Of a DNA stretch of 64,000 nucleotides, positions 1 through 8,782 are shown one piece after another (position 1 is the first letter of the stretch; each line of letters begins with the position of its first letter). The notes beneath the pieces were generated by a model. The model worked only from the letters and a program-made list of their open reading frames with translations, was not told where the DNA came from and did no database searches. The stretch spans positions 5,855,501-5,919,500 of the forward strand of contig NZ_AP024488.1 of the NCBI RefSeq assembly GCF_021654575.1. The letters run 5' to 3'. Origin of the DNA: Desulfoluna limicola (lineage in GTDB: Bacteria; Desulfobacterota; Desulfobacteria; Desulfobacterales; Desulfolunaceae). Position numbers and translations under genes: made by a program.

Positions 1-1417
1 GGTTGGCAAAGGCGCGTCCGGCCTGGGCAAAGGCAGAGAGGGCGAGGCCGTTCCACGCGGTGATGATTTTGGTGTCGGTGAGGGGCGCTTTACGTGCGGT
101 GCGCGCCTCTCTCATGATCTGTCGCGCTTCATCCACGAGGGTTTCCAGCTCATCTTCGGTGATGCCGTGATGTTGGGCTGTTGTTGATGCCGGCTCTTGG
201 ATATGGGGGATATAGCGTCCCTCGAAGTGAAGGGGGCCGGTGAGGGTGAAATGGTCCAGCACCGGTGCCCACGTGGCACGGGGCAGGGCGGCTTCGATCT
301 CGCGTCTGCCCCAGGTAAAGAAATAACCTTCTTCTTTTTCGCCTTCAGGGGTAAGGGAATCGGCGTCGGTGGCGGAGTAAAAGCCCCCTTTGGGGGACTC
401 CATTTCACGAAGCAGGTAATCAAGGGTGGTCTCGGCCACCTTTTTGAACCGGGGGGTGCCCGTGGCGAGAAAGCCTTCCACATAGGCAGATGCAAGAAGG
501 GCGTTGTCGTAGAGCATCTTCTCAAAGTGTGGCACCAACCACTTCACGTCGGTGCTGTAGCGATGAAATCCGCCACCCGCCTGGTCGTGGATGCCACCAT
601 CGGCCATGGCGGTCAGGGTGTGCTCCGCCATCCGGCGGTACGTGTCTTTGCCCGTTCGCTGGTGAGCACGCAGGAGAAGGGTCACAGGCAGGGTCGAGGG
701 GAACTTGGGAGCCCCTTTGGACCCTCCGAAGCTCGGGTCGTAGCTGTCGGCAAACATGGCGATGGCGGTATCCACCCACTGAGCGTCGGGCAGAGTCCCA
801 CCGCCCTCTCCTTCGCCCATGCGGTGAAGGGCCTGGGTGATCTGGTTGGCCGAGTGGGTGATCTTGTCTTGGTCGGTGGTGTAGATTTCAGAGATGCGTT
901 TCAACAGGGTGAGAAACCCTGTGTGGGGCGGGCGGTCGCCATCCCGTGCCGGGAAATAGGTCCCCCCGTAAAAGGGCTTTCCGTCCGGCGTTAAAAAGAC
1001 GTTGAGGGGCCAGCCTCCGCCTCCGGTCAGCATCTGCACGGCGCTCATGTAGATGGCGTCGATGTCGGGGCGCTCTTCCCGGTCCACCTTCACCGGCACG
1101 AAGTGGGCGTTTAAAGCCTCGGCGATCTCGATGTCTTCAAAGGACTCCTCTTCCATCACATGGCACCAGTGGCAGGTGGCGTAGCCGATGCTCACGAACA
1201 GGGGGCGGTTGGTTGCCTTTGCAAGGGCAAAGGCCTCCTCTCCCCAGGGGTGCCAGTCCACGGGGTTGTGGGCGTGCTGGAGAAGGTAGGGGCTCTCTTC
1301 CAAGAAGAGTCGATTGGTGAACGTTGCCGTGCCGTCAGGGTTCAGGTGCCGTGTGCGAGGTGTGTACTCCTTGCCGCGGAGTTTGGCTTTTTCTGTGAGT
1401 TGCGCTTCAAGGGTCAT
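1..1417 (-). CDS. YyaL/SSP411-type thioredoxin-domain protein (DUF255), 3' end cut by window
   Basis: The reverse strand encodes a long protein that runs off the left edge. Near the N-terminus it has the CHWCHVM motif of the thioredoxin-like DUF255 fold, followed by WPLNVFLTPDGKPF and GGTYFP. Further on are stretches such as DQAGGGFHRYS and HFEKMLYDNALL from the (alpha/alpha)6 barrel half of the family (N-acylglucosamine epimerase/glycosidase-like). The start chosen is the ATG at 1417, preceded by AGGAGA at a good distance. About 472 codons are visible, of the roughly 600-700 usual for the family. The biochemical role of these proteins is unsettled; a redox function is inferred only from the Cys-x-x-Cys-like motif. 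The first recognisable gene upstream is more than 1 kb away on the opposite strand, so it appears monocistronic. Family assignment is firm. Confidence 0.9.
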   Translation of the reverse strand, partial: MTLEAQLTEKAKLRGKEYTPRTRHLNPDGTATFTNRLFLEESPYLLQHAHNPVDWHPWGEEAFALAKATNRPLFVSIGYATCHWCHVMEEESFEDIEIAEALNAHFVPVKVDREERPDIDAIYMSAVQMLTGGGGWPLNVFLTPDGKPFYGGTYFPARDGDRPPHTGFLTLLKRISEIYTTDQDKITHSANQITQALHRMGEGEGGGTLPDAQWVDTAIAMFADSYDPSFGGSKGAPKFPSTLPVTLLLRAHQRTGKDTYRRMAEHTLTAMADGGIHDQAGGGFHRYSTDVKWLVPHFEKMLYDNALLASAYVEGFLATGTPRFKKVAETTLDYLLREMESPKGGFYSATDADSLTPEGEKEEGYFFTWGRREIEAALPRATWAPVLDHFTLTGPLHFEGRYIPHIQEPASTTAQHHGITEDELETLVDEARQIMREARTARKAPLTDTKIITAWNGLALSAFAQAGRAFAN

Positions 1418-2524
1418 GGGTTTTTCTCCTGTATCGGTCCCAGGTTCGCGAAAGCTCCAACCCTTATGCCTCGGGTTGTGACATTCGTTGACGGGCTGCG
1501 CCCGAGGGAAACGGCCGAGGCTTTTAAACCTGCCTCGTGTCGCCTGAAAGGCACTTCGTGATCTTCGTGGTTTATGTCTGTTACACGGGTATCCACAGGC
1601 GATGCATTATTGCTAAATAAAACAGAAGAATGACCAACTGCTTTTGAATAAGTCGAAATCAACCTCAAGGCCTGTTTGTTAACCCCCTCTTTCAGATCAG
1701 GCAAAAGTTTGGCCCCCGGCAAGGCCGCCGGGCAACAATACGGTGAAGACAAGGCGGCCGCCCCTTGTCCGTCCACAGAAGGGAGACCCTGGGTGAGACG
1801 CCCGTTGTGTTACCGGGCTTGGTTTCCCAGCCACTTCAGGCGCAAGGGGGGGCTCAGGTGCAAAACCCATGGACGCCTCCATGTCGGGCGGGGTGCTTGA
1901 GCAACATCCGAAGAGAGCCTTGACGGCTTGATCACATATTGCGACTTCGACAACCCCGAACCCTGGTTATCCAGCCACCTTCGCGGTGTATGGGCCGCCT
2001 GATGAATTGAATTGCAAGTTAAGGGCCATGTCGGGTGAAAAGGACTGCACCGGAGAGGGGGAGTCTCGCTTAACCGGCACAGGGGCTTGCGGGCAGCAGG
2101 CAGGAGAAGGGTTGACAGGTTGGGGCAACCGCACCACACTGAAGGGCGGTATGAAGGAAAGTGTCCCGAATTCAGGTTTAATATGAGACAGTATGCTCTC
2201 AACCATACCGGGTGAGGCAGTTTCCGGGCCATTCGGTGCGTATGTGACGCCTGGAATATTCGGTTAAAAGGTGAGCGTATGATGGAGACGCGTATCAGGG
2301 CGCGCCATGGCATGCTTTTTGATAGGAGTAGAGACGCCGGTTCTTAAGGCAGGCGAAAAGCCAATGGCTGAAGGCGGTGGACTCTGTTCTGTCGTTAATA
2401 GGGCCATGATCGTAACAAATGCGTTGAACGAAGAATCAGGAACATTCTTTAATTATATAATTCTTGTCATTTTTATGCCGGTTCGCCTCTCACCATGGGG
2501 CGGCACATATCGAAAGGAGACACC
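1418..2524. other. 1.1-kb region without a supported gene
   Basis: No open frame here has both a ribosome binding site and a recognisable product. The region holds fragments of the dispersed intergenic repeats: a GACGGGCTGCGCCCGAG-like piece near 1489, a CCCCCGGCAAGGCCGCCGG piece near 1709, and a copy of the second repeat type (AGGCGAAAAGCCAATGG) near 2348. A TATAAT-like hexamer at 2456-2461 could belong to the rubredoxin promoter, but I see no convincing -35 partner. Confidence 0.5.
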
Positions 2525-2704
2525 ATGAGCAATCCAGAAGAGATGTACCAGTGCCAGATCGCCAACTGCGGATGCATTTATAACCCCGACAAAGGCGACC
2601 GCCGGGGAAAAATTGCCAAGGGAACCTCCTTTGATGACCTGCCGGAAGAGTGGAAGTGCCCGGTGTGCGGAGCCAGCAAGAAGGCGTTTAAGGCGCTGGG
2701 ATAG
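2525..2704 (+). CDS. Rubredoxin with a CX4C first metal-binding half-site
   Basis: A 59-residue protein, the usual rubredoxin length (50-60), that would carry electrons in the cytoplasm through one Fe bound by four cysteines. The second half-site is the standard CPVCGA. The first is CQIANCGC, with four residues between the cysteines instead of two. The body (YNPDKGD and FDDLPEEWKCPVCG) is typical. Variant rubredoxins with an enlarged first loop are known from Desulfovibrio (type 2 rubredoxin, from memory). An in-frame upstream ATG exists at 2495, but AAAGGAGAC just before 2525 decides the start. The gene stands alone. Its redox partner is not evident; superoxide reductase or rubredoxin:oxygen oxidoreductase would be usual partners and neither is in the window. 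Confidence 0.93.
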   Translation: MSNPEEMYQCQIANCGCIYNPDKGDRRGKIAKGTSFDDLPEEWKCPVCGASKKAFKALG

Positions 2705-3190
2705 ATAAAACTGGCTGAGGGCGTGGCGTCGCCAGTGAATGGTGAATAGTGAGTCGTGAATGGTGTCGGAAGCGCTTCGCTCTGGCAGGTAAATGCGGGC
2801 AATAGGCTAAGGCGACAGGCTGTGGGCTCGCTACGCTCTGCCTGATTGCATGAAGGACTATATTTTTGGTCTGCCGGTGGGTCATTCGTATCCGGGGCTG
2901 TATCGTTTGGAACCGGTGTGGCGTGGCTTCGCCAGTGAATGGTCAATCGTGAGTCGTGAATGGTTCAGGAAGCGCTTCGCTTTGCCTGATTCAAGGGGGG
3001 AAAAGACTAAGGCGCGCTGCCTTCAGCATCGATAAAATAGTCATCAGCGAAGCGAATTCGTTGAACCACGAACCAGGCACGAAGAACGCACATGATATGT
3101 TACGGTTTTCCCAACCCCGTACAGTGATCCCGCAAAAGAGCTGCCCCTACTATCGGCGGCTTTTTGGCGGCGGTCGCACCAGGAGGATCC
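2705..3190. repeat. Imperfect direct repeat pair in intergenic region
   Basis: Two copies of a segment of about 70 bp lie at roughly 2719-2785 and 2920-2990. Both read approximately GGCGTGGCKTCGCCAGTGAA, then GTGAGTCGTGAATGGT, then GGAAGCGCTTCGCT. Between them, near 2799-2850, is a copy of the second dispersed repeat type (AATAGGCTAAGGCGACAGGC followed by TCGCTACGCTCTGCCTG). No gene is supported. Each copy contains self-complementary GAAGCGCTTC. Confidence 0.6.
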
Positions 3191-3823
3191 ATGGAATTTT
3201 CTGAAGTCATTGCAACCCGTCGCGCTGTGAATCACTTCGATCCCAACCGTGACGTCCCCGATGCGCTGCTGAGACAGGTCGTGGAGATGGCGGCCACCAC
3301 CCCTTCGTCGTTTAACCTCCAACCCTGGAGCCTCATGGTCTTAAGGGACAAAGAGGAGAAACTCAGGCTTCAGAAGCAGGCCATGGGGCAGGTGAAGGTG
3401 AGCGAAGCCCCCGTCACCCTTATCGTCCTTGCCGACCGGAAGGGCTGGGCCGACGAGTGCCACTTCACCGAAAAAAACTTCCAGGAGATGATCAAGGCAG
3501 GCACCATGAAAGAGGGCCAGCGGGACTGGTTCACCAAAGCCCGGACAAAGCTCTATGGAACCACCGAAGAGTCCCAGCTCGCCTTTGCCACCAAAAACAC
3601 CGGTTTTTTCGCCATGACCCTGATGCTCTCCGCCCGCAGCGTGGGGCTTCATGCCCACCCCATGGACGGTTTCTCCATGGAAGGCGTCATGAAAGAGTTC
3701 AATATCCCCGACACCTATTGGGTCCCGCTTCTCATGTCCGTGGGCTACTTCAACGAAGACAAAGAGCTGGCCCCCGCCAAATGGCGCAAAACCTACGATG
3801 AGATCGTGGTACGGTTCGATTGA
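3191..3823 (+). CDS. Nitroreductase family protein
   Basis: A 210-residue flavoprotein of the nitroreductase superfamily, which uses FMN and NAD(P)H to reduce nitro compounds, quinones or similar substrates; the physiological substrate cannot be read from sequence. Family marks are the N-terminal ATRRAVNHFD (the RRSVRxF-like FMN phosphate contact), PSSFNLQPW, and the C-terminal LLMSVGYFNEDK segment. The length is normal. The start is set by a strong AGGAGG at 3181-3186; an in-frame ATG at 3164 lies upstream of that site and is not used. Downstream, a copy of the dispersed intergenic repeat begins within about 30 bp of the stop. No partner genes are adjacent, so the role remains general. Confidence 0.9.
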   Translation: MEFSEVIATRRAVNHFDPNRDVPDALLRQVVEMAATTPSSFNLQPWSLMVLRDKEEKLRLQKQAMGQVKVSEAPVTLIVLADRKGWADECHFTEKNFQEMIKAGTMKEGQRDWFTKARTKLYGTTEESQLAFATKNTGFFAMTLMLSARSVGLHAHPMDGFSMEGVMKEFNIPDTYWVPLLMSVGYFNEDKELAPAKWRKTYDEIVVRFD

Positions 3824-3847
3824 TGTGCGGTGAGGGCATAAAAACCA

Positions 3848-4400
3848 TGCCGCCGGAGGCGAGGTGAGCCACCTCGAAAGCTGGTTACCGCCGTGCTTTT
3901 CATCTCGTTCCTCAGGATCTTCACATTTGCAGATGGGCTCTTTTCGTGGGTTTTTTGCGGTATTTTGAGTACTCGTCAATGTCGCTATTGGCCTTTGCAA
4001 TTGATAGGCCCACACGGTTTATGCAGCGAGAATTTGGGGTAGGATGGGCAAAGGCACGTGCCGTGCCCATCATAGGGAGGTGATAAACGATAATGAAGGA
4101 AAACCGTGCGGGGTAATGATGTTTTGAAAGAGACGACGGTGTTGATTTGATTGGTGGTGGGCACGCTTCGCGCTTTGCCCATCCTACATGTAACAGCGCA
4201 GATAAAGTCGATGTTTGCAGTAATATGCTCGTTGGCGGGTGCTTCCCACGAAGCATTTTTCGGACTACACGAAGGCGATTGCGTCATAAAAAACTCAGGT
4301 GTACGGGCACAGCCCATCCGCGAATGCTCCCGGCCCGAGGAACGAGGGCCGGGAGCATTCGCAACCAGCTTTCAAGGTGGCTCACCTTGCCGCCGGAGGC
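3848..4400. repeat. Dispersed composite repeats, including a perfect 17-bp-arm hairpin
   Basis: The border/hairpin module (GCCGCCGGAGGC then GAGGTGAGCCACCTCGAAAGC) occurs at about 3850-3885, followed by a degenerate hairpin with TCGTTCCTC near 3907. A clean copy lies at 4303-4400. Its long hairpin spans 4320-4362: arms GCGAATGCTCCCGGCCC and its exact complement around the 9-nt loop GAGGAACGA. Next comes CAAGGTGGCTCACCTTG (short hairpin) and then CCGCCGGAGGC at 4390-4400. There is no T-tract, so it does not look like a simple terminator. No protein-coding gene is supported between 3824 and 4428. Confidence 0.8.
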
Positions 4401-4428
4401 CGTTTTTGTTTGTTAAAGGAAACGATTT

Positions 4429-5217
4429 TTGAATAAAAAAGAGAAAACCCTGAAAGTCCGGTTGGATGCGCTTCATGACGAGTGGAACCGGCGCGAGTAC
4501 GTCAGTCCCGATCCTTTGGAGACTCTGTACGACTATGACGATCCGCTGGATCGTGAGGTGGTGGGGATGGTGGCGTCAAGCCTGGCCTACGGGCGCGTGG
4601 CCCAGATTCTCATCAGCGTCCGGCGTATCCTTGACCTCATGGGGCCGTCGCCGAGGCGCTGGCTGGAAGCTCAGACTCCGGCCGCCATCGAAGAGGCGTG
4701 CTCAGGTTTTGTGCATCGCTTCACCAGGGACATTCACATGGCAGCGCTGCTCACGGGCATCCGCGAGGCGATTCTCAACCACGGCTCCCTTCAGGCCTGT
4801 TTTCTTGCCGGGTACACCCCGAAGGCCCCCACCCTTCTTCCGGCCCTTTCATCCTATGTAAAGGAGATCAAGGGAGACCGCCTTGTTCCCGGCCACCTCC
4901 TCTCCGATCCCGACGGCAAGAGCGCCTGCAAGAAGGCGAACCTTTTTCTGCGCTGGATGGTGAGGTGCGATGACGTGGACCCCGGAGGCTGGCACGAAGC
5001 CGTGGACCCCGCCAAGCTCATCATCCCCATCGACACCCACATGCACAAGATATCCCTGGCCCTGGGCCTGACATCACGCAAGGCGGCCGACCTTAAAACC
5101 GCCGTGGAGGTTACCGAAAGCCTGGCACGGCTCAACCCGCAAGATCCCGTCCGTTACGACTTTGCCCTGACCCGCTTCGGCATCCGGGGGGAGCTGGATA
5201 TCGAGGACCTTTTTTAA
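4429..5217 (+). CDS. DUF2400 / TIGR02757 family protein
   Basis: A 262-residue protein of the TIGR02757 (DUF2400) family, common in Bacteroidetes and Desulfobacterota and without a firmly established function. Family marks are an N-terminal DP(L/V)E region with YDDPLDREVVGMVASSLAYG, and a C-terminal IPIDTHMHKISLALGL segment followed by a helical tail. Such architecture resembles helix-hairpin-helix DNA glycosylase relatives, but that is an inference. The start is a TTG at 4429, preceded by AAAGGA at 4416-4421 with reasonable spacing; no ATG is better placed. The upstream dispersed repeat ends only about 28 bp before this start, so the promoter would have to lie within or beyond the repeat. 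Confidence 0.85.
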   Translation: MNKKEKTLKVRLDALHDEWNRREYVSPDPLETLYDYDDPLDREVVGMVASSLAYGRVAQILISVRRILDLMGPSPRRWLEAQTPAAIEEACSGFVHRFTRDIHMAALLTGIREAILNHGSLQACFLAGYTPKAPTLLPALSSYVKEIKGDRLVPGHLLSDPDGKSACKKANLFLRWMVRCDDVDPGGWHEAVDPAKLIIPIDTHMHKISLALGLTSRKAADLKTAVEVTESLARLNPQDPVRYDFALTRFGIRGELDIEDLF

Positions 5218-5270
5218 ACGTGGGGAAGGCGAAGGCCGAACGGCAGAGACGCGCATGAAAAAACGGCTCC

Positions 5271-5500
5271 CGGCGGCCAGGGGACGGTCCCCTGCTCCCC
5301 AAGTTACGAATGATTTCCCTGCGTTCCTCGGGGGGTGATCATTCGTGGGGATTTTCTAAAATCGGGATGGATCTGTTTGTCAAACGTTTGAAAAGTTTGA
5401 TAAACAGGTTTTAAAACATGGTCCTTGGGTAGTGCGCGAATCCGCAACCTGCGTTCAAGGCGGCATGCCTTGCCGCCGGAAGCTTCTTTTTAACAATCAT
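5271..5500. repeat. Dispersed composite repeat, degenerate copy, plus AT-rich inverted repeat
   Basis: The stretch before the next gene holds CGGCGGCC followed by AGGGGACGGTCCCCT, a short-hairpin variant with different arms from other copies. At 5306-5346 is a long hairpin with arms beginning ACGAATGAT and ending ATCATTCGT around TGCGTTCCTC, close to the family loop. At 5376-5410 there is GTTTGTCAAACGTTTG followed by GTTTGATAAAC, an AT-rich inverted repeat that recurs in altered form near 59700. CCTTGCCGCCGGAAGC closes the region at about 5468-5483. Confidence 0.6.
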
Positions 5501-5555
5501 GTTGAGCTGAATAGTTGCTCAGTTATTTATATTTAAATGGTCAAAAGAGGAAACA

Positions 5556-6269
5556 ATGGGGCAAATGAAAAAGTCCGCCATTTCGTGGCGCAGCATCGTG
5601 TTGCTTTTACTGGTGCCGGTGTTTTTTTATTCATGCACGGCAAGCAGGCCGGTGATTGAAACCGGGGTGCAACCGGGGATCGACGCCGGGGCTGAGCCGG
5701 GGGGGGAAGCCGGGGAGCAATCAGCGATCGAAGGTGGGGCCGCGGTCGAAGCGGTTGATGAAACCGAGGTCGAGCCGGGTGTCGACGTCGAGGTTGCGTC
5801 AGGTGTGGAGGCGGAGGTAACGCCGCCTGTGGAACCCACCTCCGGTCTTCGTGTCATTGGCGAAGTGGAGCCCGTGACCCTCATGACGCCCGGAATCACC
5901 ATGCCTGCGAGGATTGATACCGGTGCGACCACCTCTTCCCTTGATGCGTCAGATATCAAGCGCTTTGAGCGCGATGGGAAAAAATGGGTTCGCTTTATGG
6001 TCACGGACCGGAGAAGCGGCGAAAAAAAGCAGATGGAATGCCCTTTGTCCCGGAGCGTGAAGATCAAACGCCACGGAGAAGAGTCGCTGGAACGCCCTGT
6101 GGTCAAGGTTAAGGCCATGATGGGGGACGTGGAACTTGTCAGGGAGTTTTCCCTTACCGATCGCTCTGAGTTTGAATACCAGATACTTATCGGGCGAAAT
6201 GTTCTTGAGGGCGAATTTGTCGTTGATGTGAACCGGAAAAACGTAACCTCCCCCATGAGTGAGAAATAA
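5556..6269 (+). CDS. Lipoprotein with retropepsin-like (RimB/PF05618-type) protease domain
   Basis: A 237-residue predicted lipoprotein. Residues 14-27 form a hydrophobic signal ending in the lipobox FYSC, so the mature protein would be lipid-anchored outside the cytoplasm. Residues 34-90 are a low-complexity linker rich in Gly, Glu, Val and Ala. The C-terminal 140 residues are the aspartyl-protease-like domain historically annotated 'ATP-dependent zinc protease' (PF05618), with the active-site-like ARIDTGATTSSLDA. The domain accompanies RimK-type ligases elsewhere (established for the ribosomal S6-modification neighbourhood). It leads a set of three genes with gaps of only 3 and 2 nt, so it is almost certainly co-transcribed with the transglutaminase-like and ATP-grasp genes. 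A role in trimming or processing a ligase product is an inference. Confidence 0.88.
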   Translation: MGQMKKSAISWRSIVLLLLVPVFFYSCTASRPVIETGVQPGIDAGAEPGGEAGEQSAIEGGAAVEAVDETEVEPGVDVEVASGVEAEVTPPVEPTSGLRVIGEVEPVTLMTPGITMPARIDTGATTSSLDASDIKRFERDGKKWVRFMVTDRRSGEKKQMECPLSRSVKIKRHGEESLERPVVKVKAMMGDVELVREFSLTDRSEFEYQILIGRNVLEGEFVVDVNRKNVTSPMSEK

Positions 6270-6272
6270 GAA

Positions 6273-7787
6273 ATGAAACAGCGCATTCAGATCATCGTCA
6301 TTATCGTTGTCCTGATCGTGATGGGGGCGGGTGCCGCCATCTACAAACACAAAACGCTGGGTTTTCCCTTCCTTCCGGGCAAAAAAGAGGTGGCGTGGAC
6401 CGTTGAGGCGACCATCGCGTTTACCGCAGACGGCGGGCCTGTGGAGGTCTCGGTGAACACCCCCGACCCCAACGATGCTGTTGCTGTTCTGGAGAGAAAA
6501 TCCATTGCCGAAGGGTATGACTTCGAACGAAAAGAGGGCAGGGCGGTTTGGAGCACACCGGATGCCAATGGCAGCCAGAAAATCTTTTTCAGGTCCACAG
6601 CCTACCGGCGGAGCGAAAAGGAACAGAGTGTTCCAAAGCCGATAGAACCCGCAGCGGAGATTACCTTCAGCGGACCGGAGAAGGCGGCAGCTGATCGCAT
6701 TGTTGAGGCGGCTCTCAAAAAAGAGGCCTCGTCCGTGCGGCTGGCTGGTGCAATCCTGACGGCACTCAACGACCCCGTCAACGAAGACGCCTCCCTGCTC
6801 CTTGCCGATGCAGGGACGCATGGCGGGGCTGTCAACCTCGCTTGCGGCCTGCTGAACAGCGCCGGTGTGACGTCGCGGTCTGTGAAGGGCCTCAATCTCA
6901 CCGAATCAAAGAAAAAGCAGTCGCTGAGACACTACATCGAAATCCAGGACGGCCAACAGATTCAGCTGATGAACCCAAGGACCGCAGAACTCGAGAACAG
7001 AGATGATTTCCTTGCGTGGCAGCATGGCAATGAATCCATCCTTGAGGTCATGGGGGGCACAGGAGGGGTGATCAGTTTTTCCATTCTTTCGGGGGAAATT
7101 TCGGCGCAAAGTGCTGCACTCAAGCACGGCAAATTCACCGGAAGCAAGCTCATCGATTTTTCCATCTACAGCCTTCCTGTCTCTCAGCAGAACACCTTCA
7201 AGCTCCTGCTCCTCATTCCCATCGGGGCGCTTATCATCGTGATTCTGAGGAACCTTGTGGGGATCCAGACCTCAGGCACCTTCATGCCCATTCTCATTGC
7301 CATGGTGTTCCTTCAGGTCAACCTCCTGGCCGGGCTATCGCTGTTCATCCTCATTGTGGGTATCGGCCTGGTCCTGCGCTCGTACTTGAGCAGCCTCAAT
7401 CTGCTCCTTGTGCCCAGGATCTCCGCAGTACTTGTCTTTGTGATCATTATCTACGTGGCCATCAGCGTCATCAGCATCAAGATGGGAATCGAGGCGGGCC
7501 TGAGGGTGACCTTCTTCCCCATGATCATCATCTCATGGACCATCGAACGCATGTCGGTTCTCTGGGAAGAGGAGGGACCCAAGGATGTCTTTGTGCAAGG
7601 GGGCGGAAGCCTTCTGTCGGCATCGATCATCTTCCTTGCCATGAAAAACCCCTACATCGGGCACCTGGCCTACTCCTTCCCCGAGCTGCTGCTGGTGGTT
7701 CTGGCCGTCATCATCATGATCGGAAGCTACTCCGGCTACAGGCTCACCGAGCTGAGACGCTTTGAGCCTCTCTCAAGGGGGGAGTAA
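6273..7787 (+). CDS. Inactive transglutaminase-like protein with 7TM C-terminal domain
   Basis: A 504-residue membrane protein. One N-terminal TM segment (residues 6-25) is followed by an extracytoplasmic region of about 270 residues. That region matches the 'inactive transglutaminase' class (PF14400) in arrangement: I see no Cys-His-Asp triad in clear spacing. The last 200 residues are seven hydrophobic helices (PF14402-like) starting at FKLLLLIPIGALIIVILR and including GTFMPILIAMVFLQ. The gene sits 3 nt after the protease-like lipoprotein and 2 nt before the ATP-grasp ligase, the arrangement described in comparative work on ATP-grasp peptide-ligase neighbourhoods. In this set it may bind or present a substrate at the membrane. 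That is inference; no member is known to me to have a demonstrated reaction. Confidence 0.88.
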   Translation: MKQRIQIIVIIVVLIVMGAGAAIYKHKTLGFPFLPGKKEVAWTVEATIAFTADGGPVEVSVNTPDPNDAVAVLERKSIAEGYDFERKEGRAVWSTPDANGSQKIFFRSTAYRRSEKEQSVPKPIEPAAEITFSGPEKAAADRIVEAALKKEASSVRLAGAILTALNDPVNEDASLLLADAGTHGGAVNLACGLLNSAGVTSRSVKGLNLTESKKKQSLRHYIEIQDGQQIQLMNPRTAELENRDDFLAWQHGNESILEVMGGTGGVISFSILSGEISAQSAALKHGKFTGSKLIDFSIYSLPVSQQNTFKLLLLIPIGALIIVILRNLVGIQTSGTFMPILIAMVFLQVNLLAGLSLFILIVGIGLVLRSYLSSLNLLLVPRISAVLVFVIIIYVAISVISIKMGIEAGLRVTFFPMIIISWTIERMSVLWEEEGPKDVFVQGGGSLLSASIIFLAMKNPYIGHLAYSFPELLLVVLAVIIMIGSYSGYRLTELRRFEPLSRGE

Positions 7788-7789
7788 TC

Positions 7790-8758
7790 ATGTTCTTTGC
7801 ATCTCCGTCCAAGCTGAAAAAAGCCGGCATCGTGGGCATGAACAAACGCAACGTCGTGATGATCGCCCAAAACAACCCGAGAAAACTCTACCCCCTGGTG
7901 GATGACAAGCTCAAAACCAAGGTGATCCTCGAAAAGGACGGGATCTCCGCGCCCAAACTCCTCGGGGTGGTCAAAACCCAGGGGAACGTCCGGGAACTCG
8001 AAGCCTTTCTGGAAACCTGTCCCCCTTTTGTCATCAAACCGGCCAGGGGCAGCGGCGGCAAAGGAATCCTCGTCATCGGCGGACGCGATGGCAAGGACTT
8101 CCTGAAACCCGGTGGAGGCCGGGTCACCATCCAGGATGTGAAACGGCACGCCTCAAACACCCTGAGCGGCCTCTTCAGCCTCGGCGGCAACAACGACGTG
8201 GCCATGATCGAAGAGATGGTGGCGTTCTCCGATGCCTTTGACGGCTTCTCCTACCAGGGCGTGCCCGATATCCGCGTCATCGTCTACAAAGGCTACCCGG
8301 TGATGGCCATGACCCGCCTCTCCACAGAAGACTCGGACGGAAAAGCCAACCTCCACCAGGGCGCCGTGGGCGTGGGCATCGATGTCGGCACCGGCAAGGC
8401 CCTTAAAGCCGTCCAGTTCGGCCGCCCGGTAACCCACCACCCGGACACCGGCAAAGACCTCTCCACCTTTTCGGTTCCGGACTGGCCCGCTTTTACAGAC
8501 CTCGCAGCCCGATGCTATGAAATCACCGGCCTCGGCTACCTCGGCGTGGACATCGTCCTCGACAAGGCCAAAGGCCCCATGATCCTGGAACTCAACGCCC
8601 GGCCCGGCCTCGCCATCCAGATCGCCAACGGCTACGGCATCCAACCCCGCGTCGACCTCATCGACCGCGAATGCACAACAAACCGAACCCCGTCCGAACG
8701 CGCCCGCTTTGGCATGGAGATGTTTTCGGTGGCAGGTGACGAACGAGGGGACGGGTAA
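7790..8758 (+). CDS. RimK-related ATP-grasp alpha-L-glutamate ligase-like protein (TIGR02291 type)
   Basis: A 322-residue cytoplasmic ATP-grasp enzyme, expected to join an amino acid such as glutamate to a carboxylate with ATP hydrolysis. Visible family features are the ATP-grasp lysine region FVIKPARGSGGKGILVI (about residues 81-97), the acidic metal-site stretch DIVLDKAKGPMILELNARPGL (around residue 260), and the N-terminal opening SPSKLKKAGIVGMNKRN characteristic of TIGR02291. It begins 2 nt after the 7TM gene, so translation is probably coupled. The gene ends 24 bp before a clean copy of the dispersed hairpin repeat. The acceptor substrate is unknown. The constant three-gene set suggests an envelope-related modification, which is an inference. 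Confidence 0.9.
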   Translation: MFFASPSKLKKAGIVGMNKRNVVMIAQNNPRKLYPLVDDKLKTKVILEKDGISAPKLLGVVKTQGNVRELEAFLETCPPFVIKPARGSGGKGILVIGGRDGKDFLKPGGGRVTIQDVKRHASNTLSGLFSLGGNNDVAMIEEMVAFSDAFDGFSYQGVPDIRVIVYKGYPVMAMTRLSTEDSDGKANLHQGAVGVGIDVGTGKALKAVQFGRPVTHHPDTGKDLSTFSVPDWPAFTDLAARCYEITGLGYLGVDIVLDKAKGPMILELNARPGLAIQIANGYGIQPRVDLIDRECTTNRTPSERARFGMEMFSVAGDERGDG

Positions 8759-8782
8759 GCCGAACGGGAAAAAGGGAAAAAA

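Noticed and set aside
4320..4362. The perfect hairpin as a Rho-independent terminator
   Set aside because: There is no T tract on either side, the loop is conserved between copies, and copies also lie next to gene starts rather than only after genes.
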